From NCBI GenBank assembly GCA_019800895.1, contig JAHVKF010000001.1:558001-622000 (forward strand): DNA of 64,000 bases, written 5' to 3'. The DNA is from Halomonas denitrificans. Lineage in GTDB: Bacteria > Pseudomonadota > Gammaproteobacteria > Xanthomonadales > Wenzhouxiangellaceae. The notes beneath the pieces were generated by a model. It did not search any database. It saw only the letters and a list, made by a program, of their open reading frames with translations, and was not told the origin of the DNA. Position numbers and translations under genes: made by a program. Positions 55,420 to 62,217 of the stretch are shown here, piece by piece. Numbering within the stretch: the stretch's first letter is position 1; the number at the start of each line of letters is the position of its first letter.

Positions 55420-57390
55420 TCAATACGTAAGGATCATGTTGAACAGCAGGCTCTGCGGCGTGTCGTCGTCCGGGAACAGCGACTCGTAACCGTCGCCGGG
55501 AATCAGCGCGGCATAGGAGAGCCGGAACACCACGTTCTGGATCATCGTCGGCCGCCAGATCGCCGACACGGACAGGTCCGTTCCGATGCTGCGGCCGATG
55601 TCGGCCTGGTTGCGCGCAACTTCGAGCACGCCGGTTTCGTCGAACCACAGCTGGTTGGCGTTGAACGACAGGCGAAGCTCCGGCAGCACGTCGAAGTCAC
55701 CGCCGACGCCGAGCAGGATCAGGCCCGGGTTGGTGAAATTCGACTGGCCCAGTTCCTTGCTCGAGCGCAGCGAGTTGAGGATGCCGTTGCGCCCGGAAAG
55801 CGCCACCCGGCCACCGCCGACCAGCGGCACCGCCTGGCGGATCCAGTAGCTGGTGTCGGCGCCTGCGAACTGCGGATTCTCGAACACCGCGTCGAAGCCT
55901 TCGGACCTGTCGTCGAAGGGGTCGTCGTCGCCCGACTGGTACAGGAACGAGGCCCGGTACCGCTGCCAGTCGAAGTCCATGGATGCTTCGGCGGCCAGGA
56001 ACCAGGCGCGGATGTCGCTCTCTTCGTTGGTGAAGATGCTGTTCTCTTCCGTGCCGTAGGCGTAGTAGGCCGAACCGGTGATGTTCAGCCGGTCGATGTG
56101 GCCGTCGGCGCTGTAGCCCAGGTAGCCGACGTCGTAGCGGCGCGGCCGCTCCATGCCGATCGAGGCCGGGCGGGCGATGAAGCCGTTGCTGTCGAACACG
56201 ATCTCGTCGTCCTCGCGGTTGCGGTTCCAGGCCAGCAGGAACGACGAGAAGTAGCCGAGCTTCGGCATGTCCTGCCAGTACAGGTTGGCGACGAACAGGT
56301 CATCCTTGCGGGGCGCCGTGCCGAGGTCGTTCAGGCCGCTGTTGATGTCCTTCTCGAGGCGGCGGAACCAGGCCAGGTTGTACTGGAACACGTTGTTCCT
56401 GCGCGTTCCGAACAGGCGCACGCCGAGCTGGTCGTCCTGGAACAGGAAGCCGCGGAAGTCGGCGTTGAAGGGCTGGATGCCGATCCGGATGCTGTCGAAG
56501 TCGTACTGCTTCGACACGTCGCGGATGTGGTAGTCGAAGAAGGCCGCCTGGATGCCGACGTGGTGGTCGTGGCGCGTCGTGCCGTCGCGCGGGTCGACGT
56601 TCAGGTTCAGGATCTCGTCGGCCTGCGCGTAGTTGTAGTTGATGACCGGGGTGAAGCGGAACTCGTAGTCCGGCGGCCGGAACACCGTGTCGCCCTTGTA
56701 GTAGACGAACTCGGCGCCGACGTTCTGGACGAAGCCGAACTGGTCCTGGCCGCCGAACACGTTGAGGGCGCCCGATCCGTCGGCGCTCTGCACCCCGACC
56801 GGCGTCGGCAGGTTGCGGACCTCCACGAAGCTGTCGGAAAAGGCGGTGACGTTGAAGAACCAGTCCTCGCCGTGGATCGGCGTGTCGCCCTTGTAGCGGT
56901 TGCGGTTGTACGGATCCCACCAGCGCTCGTCGTAGAAGGCATCGACGATGCGCCAGCGATCCGGCACGGGGATCGGATCGACGTAGGCATCGACGCCCGG
57001 TCGCGGCACTGCCGAGGTGGAAACCGGCAGGGTCGGCCGCTCGACGATCTCGACCCGGCCGCGGACCTCGTCGCGTTCGCGCTCGCCGGGTCGGCGCCGC
57101 CGGACCGGGCGGTCGCTCTCCCCGGTCGGCTCGGCATCGGCCGGTGGGGTCGGCTCGTCCTGCGGCGCGCTCGGCCGCCGGCGCCGGGTCGAGCGACGCC
57201 GCTCCCGGGCCTGCGGTTCCGCGCTGTCCTGGGCGGCCGCCTCGGCGCGCTGCGCTGCCTCCTGTTGTGCGGCCTCGTCCTGCGCGCCAGCCGGGAGCGC
57301 GACGAGCATCAGCGACAGCACGACCGCAGCAGCGCCGACGGCCGTCCGCGCGGTCGACACGCTCCCGATCGGCTGGGTCCGTGAGTGCAT
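55420..57390 (-). CDS. Outer-membrane beta-barrel-like protein with basic disordered N-terminal segment
   Basis: A 656-residue exported protein. The signal peptide ends at AGAQ (residues 1-37). Residues 37-132 are low-complexity: first Gln/Ala-rich, then strongly basic (RERRRSTRRRR; RPVRRRRPGERER), with Pro between. The remaining 520 residues are rich in alternating aromatic/polar strands (for example YEFRFTPVINYNYAQADEI, ITGSAYYAYGTEEN) and end in LLFNMILTY, with a terminal aromatic residue as in many outer-membrane proteins. I do not recognise a named family. It sits directly before the decaheme gene, so a porin-cytochrome partnership is plausible. Not homologous by eye to MtrB. Confidence 0.72.
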   Translation of the reverse strand: MHSRTQPIGSVSTARTAVGAAAVVLSLMLVALPAGAQDEAAQQEAAQRAEAAAQDSAEPQARERRRSTRRRRPSAPQDEPTPPADAEPTGESDRPVRRRRPGERERDEVRGRVEIVERPTLPVSTSAVPRPGVDAYVDPIPVPDRWRIVDAFYDERWWDPYNRNRYKGDTPIHGEDWFFNVTAFSDSFVEVRNLPTPVGVQSADGSGALNVFGGQDQFGFVQNVGAEFVYYKGDTVFRPPDYEFRFTPVINYNYAQADEILNLNVDPRDGTTRHDHHVGIQAAFFDYHIRDVSKQYDFDSIRIGIQPFNADFRGFLFQDDQLGVRLFGTRRNNVFQYNLAWFRRLEKDINSGLNDLGTAPRKDDLFVANLYWQDMPKLGYFSSFLLAWNRNREDDEIVFDSNGFIARPASIGMERPRRYDVGYLGYSADGHIDRLNITGSAYYAYGTEENSIFTNEESDIRAWFLAAEASMDFDWQRYRASFLYQSGDDDPFDDRSEGFDAVFENPQFAGADTSYWIRQAVPLVGGGRVALSGRNGILNSLRSSKELGQSNFTNPGLILLGVGGDFDVLPELRLSFNANQLWFDETGVLEVARNQADIGRSIGTDLSVSAIWRPTMIQNVVFRLSYAALIPGDGYESLFPDDDTPQSLLFNMILTY

Positions 57391-57466
57391 GGCTCCCTCC
57401 CGCTCCTTGTTTCGATGGCCCTCGCCCTCCGCGCACCAAACGCGCGAGAGCCTCTGTGTTCTCCCC

Positions 57467-59545
57467 CTAGATCCCGCTGCAGGCGTTCTGGACGTTCGAG
57501 TCCAGGAACGGCGCGAACGGGCACTGCACGTAGCGCAGGCGCACGCCGCGCGGCGTCAGGCGATCGGCGCGAATCGCATCCGGCGCGTTGTTCACCATGC
57601 CGCCGAGTCGTTGTCCGGCCCGCTCGACCCCGAGCAGCGCGATCATGTCGTCCTGGTCGATGCCGTCGCCGGACACGCCGATGCCGCCGACGAGCGTGTC
57701 GCCGCGATAGATCGGCACGCTGCCCGGGAAGATCTGGATGCCGTTGGCGAGGTTGCCGCCCGGCGCCGTCGAAATGCCCGAACCGAGCTCCACGCCGACG
57801 CAGTTGTCCGGCGTCTCGGCCGGGAACAGGCCGGCCACGAAGCCGATGTGCTGGACGATGCCGTTCATCGCCAGGTCGAGCTGCAGGCCGGTGGAGAACA
57901 CGCTCCACTCGCCGGCCGGCTTGCTGAGCGGCCCCGCATCGGTGCCGAGAATGCCGTCGGGGAAGAAGGGCCGCGACAGGTTGCCGCCGGCGCGGTCCGA
58001 AAAGGCCGTGCCGTCGGCCAGCGCGCTCGCCCCGACGAAGGCGCGCACGGCGTCGACGTAGTCCGGAATGTCCACGAAGCGGCGCGGCGCCAGGTTCGCG
58101 TCGAGGTAGACGGTCGGTTCCGTGACGCCCTCGAGGAACGCGCCGGCCGCGGCCGAGGAAAAGAACGCTGCGGTCCGCGCCTTCTGCAGCGAGACGTCGG
58201 CGCCGAACACGGGCGCGTCGCGCGAACGCGCCATGCCGAGGACCACGCCGTTGGAGTCGACGACCGACACGGTCACGCGCGCCTGGCTGCCCAGCGGTCG
58301 CCGGATCTGGGCCCGCGCCTGGTTGGCCACGCCCAGTGCCTCGTCGAGAATCACCCGCACTTCCTCGGCGCTCAGCGCCGATGCATCGGTGCCGGCCTGC
58401 GGCGGATAGCGGTCCTGATCGGCACCGTCGACGAACACGAAGGCGTCGCGGTCCGGGAAGGTCGCAGCCGGCGCACCGCGGATGCCCGACGGCGCCGTGC
58501 CGAACACGGTGCCCTCGCGAACGCTGCCGTCGCTGTAGCCCGGTACGGGAATCAGGCTGCCATCGCCCGGCCCCAGCGTGGAAAAGGCCGGCGCCGCGGC
58601 CGGGTCGGCGGCCAGGTCGTCGAAGTCTACGTCCGTGAAGCGCAGGGTCTTGCCCTCGACCGTGATCCGGTCGGCGCGGATGTCGTCCGGCGGCGTGAAA
58701 CCGAAGGTGGCGGCCAGCGCGATCCGCTCGTCGAGATCGACGTCGAAATCGAGGATGTTGCGGTCGATGCCGTAGTCGCCATCGGCCATCACGCCGACAC
58801 CGCCGACCAGCGCGCCGTCCTTGTACAGCGGCAGGCCGCCCGGGTCCGCCGACAGGCCCAGCGGCGAGCGCTGCGGACCGGGTGACGCGCCGCCGCCGGT
58901 CGCTGCCAGGGTGAAGTCCGAGCAGGCCAGCTGGCTGAACTGCACGCCGAACAGCGGCCCCGACGGCTGGTTGAACTCGCCGGGATTGAAGTGCTCCTGG
59001 ACGATCTGGTTGGCCGTGCGGGTCGTGAACGCGTTGCCGTCGCTGGTCGAAAGGTAGGCGCCGGTCACCGCCTTGGCGATCGCCGCCAGCGCGTCGCCGC
59101 CGACGGTGGCCGGAAGCACGATGCCTTCGAGGCCGCCGTCGATGGCCGGCCGGCCCGGGTCGGTGGTGGCGAGGAGGACGTCGGGGTTGCTGCCGTTCAT
59201 GCGATAGACGGCCAGCACGTTGCCGACCCGGTCGACCACCGCGATCGTCGCCACGGCGCCGAGCGCGTCCGCCTGATGCACGGCACGCGCGATCACCGCC
59301 TCGCTGTCGTCGGCAAGCAGCCGCGGGCCGGTGACGGACCCGAGCGTTCGCGGCCCACGCAGGGCGATCCGCGGCGAGGACGGGACGGTCCGCAGGAGCC
59401 GGTGTTCGAGCAGTTCGAGCCGCTCCAGGTAGGCGTCCTCGGAGAAGGGACTCGTGCCGACCGGGTCGTCGGCCGCAGCCGTGGCGCAGAGCGCCAGGGC
59501 AAGCAGCGTGACGGTGGGTCGGATCGAACGCGCGTTCCGGTTCAT
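57467..59545 (-). CDS. Secreted protein with two GlcG/HbpS-like domains
   Basis: A 692-residue exported protein with a signal peptide (residues 1-25, ending near TAAADD). It contains two copies of the GlcG/HbpS (DUF336) fold: the first begins ARAVHQADALGAVATIAVVDR with VLAVYRMNGS, and the second begins NQARAQIRRPLG with VVDSNGVVLGMAR and KARTAAFFSSAA. Each has a late GG(V/I)GV segment (VGGVGVMADG; VGGIGVSGDG) characteristic of the family. HbpS binds heme in Streptomyces, and other members bind cofactors. Four cysteines lie near the C-terminus. The start at 59545 overlaps the FHA-cytochrome stop by 4 bases and has a GAGGGGG leader. A role in heme or redox sensing fits its place in a cytochrome operon, but this is inference. 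Confidence 0.8.
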   Translation of the reverse strand: MNRNARSIRPTVTLLALALCATAAADDPVGTSPFSEDAYLERLELLEHRLLRTVPSSPRIALRGPRTLGSVTGPRLLADDSEAVIARAVHQADALGAVATIAVVDRVGNVLAVYRMNGSNPDVLLATTDPGRPAIDGGLEGIVLPATVGGDALAAIAKAVTGAYLSTSDGNAFTTRTANQIVQEHFNPGEFNQPSGPLFGVQFSQLACSDFTLAATGGGASPGPQRSPLGLSADPGGLPLYKDGALVGGVGVMADGDYGIDRNILDFDVDLDERIALAATFGFTPPDDIRADRITVEGKTLRFTDVDFDDLAADPAAAPAFSTLGPGDGSLIPVPGYSDGSVREGTVFGTAPSGIRGAPAATFPDRDAFVFVDGADQDRYPPQAGTDASALSAEEVRVILDEALGVANQARAQIRRPLGSQARVTVSVVDSNGVVLGMARSRDAPVFGADVSLQKARTAAFFSSAAAGAFLEGVTEPTVYLDANLAPRRFVDIPDYVDAVRAFVGASALADGTAFSDRAGGNLSRPFFPDGILGTDAGPLSKPAGEWSVFSTGLQLDLAMNGIVQHIGFVAGLFPAETPDNCVGVELGSGISTAPGGNLANGIQIFPGSVPIYRGDTLVGGIGVSGDGIDQDDMIALLGVERAGQRLGGMVNNAPDAIRADRLTPRGVRLRYVQCPFAPFLDSNVQNACSGI

Positions 59546-61323
59546 GGTCGCTCCCCCTCTCGAAGAAGGTGGGTGACCGTTCCGCCGGAGCGGCTGCCCT
59601 CGCCGGCGTGGTGCCCCCGCATCGCGTCGCGGAACGGCAGGTGGAAGTCGTGGCAACCGCGGCAGCTCAGAACCGCCATGATCTCGCCCGCGCCGCTCGG
59701 CCCATGACACTGCAGGCAGTTGTCGAGGCCCGGAATCAGCACGTCCTCGCTCCGTGCCGACGTCTCGGCAGCGTGGCAGGAGCTGCAGGCGACTTCGTCG
59801 TCCATCCTAGCGCGGCTCCGCGTCAGATGCACCTCGTGGTCGAAGCCTGCATACGGGTACCAGTCGTCGACCAGCCGGACCGGTTGCACGGCCCAGCGCT
59901 CGAGGAACGGTCGCGACGCATCGGTGCCGACCTCGTGGCAGGTCACGCAGCCCGAGCGCGAGAACTGGTTCGTCGCTTCCTGCAGCGCCAGGCGTCGACC
60001 GCAGTCCAGCGCCGAGCCCTCGCAGGTTTCCTCGCTGCGACTGCGCCCCGGCCGTCGCCGGCCGCGCTCGGCCGGCCCGCCGCGCAGCTCCGGGTCGGCG
60101 TGCTTGCGGATGTAGTGCTCCTCGAGCGCCAGGAGCACCGATTCGACGTCCCCGTGCGGCAGCTGCTTGCGCGGAAAATCGTCATCGAAGGACAGCGAGT
60201 GGCAGTCCTGGCAGGCCGTCTCCATGCTCAGGGTCGCGAAATGCTCCCCGTCCGGGTCGAGCGCGTGGCACCTCGAGCACGCCAGGGCCTCGCCGGTGGT
60301 CAGGGACTCGACCTTGCTCGGGTCGAGGTGCAGATCGTGCGGGAACTTCAGGTTCGAGGTCTCCGACGCGGACGGGGAATGCGGCACGCGCTCCCTGATC
60401 CAGTCGCCGGCGGGCTCGAAGCGCAGCAGCGAGAGCCGGAACTGCGGATGCGCGGCCTCGGAGAACCCGGCGACGGCCTCCGGCAGCGGGTGACCGTCGC
60501 GGGTCTGCGCAAAGGCCTCCGGCGCCTCGTGGCAGTCGACGCACAGCGCTTCCTCGTTGCGCACGAGGCGCGAGGGTTCCAGGTGCTCGCGGTGGCAGGT
60601 GGCGCAGCGCGTGGCGTCGAGCGTGGGCACGGCCACGACGCTGCGATCGACGTGGCCGGTCACCTCGGCGTGGCAGTCCAGGCAGCCGCCGTCGGGCGCG
60701 CGTTTTAACAGCTGCTGGTGGCAGGCCTGGCAATCCAGGCCGATCTCCGGCGTGTGGTGCACTCCGGCCAGCGGCCCCGTCGACCAGACGTGATCGGACG
60801 GCAGCAGCGGGTTCTCGCGCAGCTCCCGGCCCATCTCGGGCCAGAAGTAGCCGGCCAGGGGGATCGCGAGAAACAGCAGCAGGACGGCGATCAGACCGAT
60901 CCATGCCGGCCGGCGCATGGCGAGACCGGTCTGCGCCAGTTCGATGCGGTGGTGGGTCGCCGCCCCGGCGCCCTGCCTGGGCTCGACGGTCGCGAGTTCC
61001 AGCACCGCGTCGAAGCCGGGCTCGGGTTCGCCGACCGTGATGACCTGGTCGCCGAGCTCGATGCGATCGCCCGCCTGGAGCACGCCCCGTCGACGGGACC
61101 TGCCGCCGGCCACCGTGTCGGCGCCACCGACGAAGCGGTAGCGGAAGCGACCCTTCGACGTCGGGCGCAGTTCGACGTGCCGCCGTGCCACCGCCGGGTC
61201 GCGCAGCTGGATCGACTGGTCGCTGGCGTGACCGACCGTGATCACCGCTTCGTCGAGCACGCGCTCGTCGAGCGCCTCGCGACCCGCCCGGTCCTTGTGG
61301 ATGTGTCGAAGCAGCGTCTGCAT
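59542..61323 (-). CDS. FHA-like domain fused to a membrane-anchored decaheme cytochrome c
   Basis: A 593-residue protein of unusual build. Residues 1-110 resemble an FHA domain (VITVGHASDQSIQL, PAVARRHVEL, then a strand ending DQVITVGEP), but the arginine and serine that bind phosphothreonine are His32 and Ala46, so binding may be lost or changed. A single helix at about 138-161 (RPAWIGLIAVLLLFLAIP) should cross the inner membrane and put the FHA part in the cytoplasm. The periplasmic part has ten CxxCH sites: 198, 214, 240, 261, 349, 371, 459, 513, 536 and 554. No signal peptide is visible. It starts 5 bases after the b-type cytochrome gene and overlaps the GlcG-like gene. Confidence 0.88.
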   Translation of the reverse strand: MQTLLRHIHKDRAGREALDERVLDEAVITVGHASDQSIQLRDPAVARRHVELRPTSKGRFRYRFVGGADTVAGGRSRRRGVLQAGDRIELGDQVITVGEPEPGFDAVLELATVEPRQGAGAATHHRIELAQTGLAMRRPAWIGLIAVLLLFLAIPLAGYFWPEMGRELRENPLLPSDHVWSTGPLAGVHHTPEIGLDCQACHQQLLKRAPDGGCLDCHAEVTGHVDRSVVAVPTLDATRCATCHREHLEPSRLVRNEEALCVDCHEAPEAFAQTRDGHPLPEAVAGFSEAAHPQFRLSLLRFEPAGDWIRERVPHSPSASETSNLKFPHDLHLDPSKVESLTTGEALACSRCHALDPDGEHFATLSMETACQDCHSLSFDDDFPRKQLPHGDVESVLLALEEHYIRKHADPELRGGPAERGRRRPGRSRSEETCEGSALDCGRRLALQEATNQFSRSGCVTCHEVGTDASRPFLERWAVQPVRLVDDWYPYAGFDHEVHLTRSRARMDDEVACSSCHAAETSARSEDVLIPGLDNCLQCHGPSGAGEIMAVLSCRGCHDFHLPFRDAMRGHHAGEGSRSGGTVTHLLREGERP

Positions 61324-61328
61324 GCGCG

Positions 61329-62213
61329 CTACCAGTAGAGGAAGACCGAGAGCACGTGGACCAGCAGCGCGGCGAGCATCGCCACGGTCAGCGGCACGTG
61401 GACGTAGAGCCAGATTCGCAGCCAGCCCTGGAGGCGGATGTCGTGGCGCAGCCGGCGCAGCACGCTCCGCCGCCGCCCGAACAGGGCCAGCAGGTCCTGC
61501 AGCACGAGCGCCTCCTCGCGCTTGCCGGCCCGCGGAACGCTGGCCGCCAGGTAGTCGATGACGGCTTCCTGGTCGCGATTGGCCACCAGCGTCGACGCAT
61601 CACCGTCCCGGTCCGGGTCCAGCACCAGGGACCGGTCCCGGCCGTCGAGCTGGGCCACCACGCCCCCGCCCAGGCGGGTGCGGTCCAGCGCGCTGTCGAC
61701 CACGGCGAAGGTGTGGCCGTCGCAGCGCCGGGCCAGGTCGCGGATCTTCTCGTCGAGCGCATTGAACTCGGCCAGCCAGTCCTTGCGGCGGCGGCCTGAG
61801 CGGGTCCGGGCCAGGCGCCTCGGGTAGCTCATGTAGACGAACAGGCCGTAGAACCCGCTGACGATCACGCCCACCATCAGCGCGTAGAACAGCGTGTGCA
61901 CGTTCAGCCCGAACTGGAACGCGCAGTGCAGCGTGGCGACGACCAGCAGGGCCGCGCCGAGGTAGACGTGCGCGGAGGTCCAGCCCTCCACGGTGCCGAG
62001 CGTCGATCGGTAGCTGCGCTTGCGGATGCCGAGCAGCGACAGCCAGACGATCAGCACCGCGCCCGCCGCACCCAGCGTGTAGCCCTGCCAGCTCCCGCCG
62101 TTGGGCGGCAGGTCGCCGTCCTGGGTCAGGTAGAGCGCGATGGCGGCGACCACCAGCACCACGGCGACCTTGAAGTAGCGTCGATCGCGGTACTGGAGCA
62201 GGTTGCGGAACAC
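61329..62213 (-). CDS. Membrane protein with two HX13H helices, probable diheme cytochrome b
   Basis: A 294-residue protein with five predicted helices: about 14-31, 46-63, 79-101, 107-129 and 266-293. Histidines lie 14 residues apart in helix 3 (H82, H96) and in helix 5 (H272, H286). That spacing places one heme near each face of the membrane, as in bis-heme b cytochromes such as ferric-reductase-like proteins. A soluble loop of about 130 residues (131-262) lies between helices 4 and 5, on the cytoplasmic side given its Arg-rich start (YPRRLARTRSGRRRK). No named family is recognised. It starts 4 bases after the Fe-S/flavin gene and 5 bases before the FHA-cytochrome gene, an ideal position for an electron carrier through the inner membrane. 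Confidence 0.78.
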   Translation of the reverse strand: MFRNLLQYRDRRYFKVAVVLVVAAIALYLTQDGDLPPNGGSWQGYTLGAAGAVLIVWLSLLGIRKRSYRSTLGTVEGWTSAHVYLGAALLVVATLHCAFQFGLNVHTLFYALMVGVIVSGFYGLFVYMSYPRRLARTRSGRRRKDWLAEFNALDEKIRDLARRCDGHTFAVVDSALDRTRLGGGVVAQLDGRDRSLVLDPDRDGDASTLVANRDQEAVIDYLAASVPRAGKREEALVLQDLLALFGRRRSVLRRLRHDIRLQGWLRIWLYVHVPLTVAMLAALLVHVLSVFLYW

Positions 62214-62217
62214 GGGC

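Noticed and set aside
51533-55489. A 1300-codon plus-strand frame across the decaheme gene
   Set aside because: The minus strand has ten correctly spaced CxxCH motifs and propeller repeats; the plus-strand product has none.
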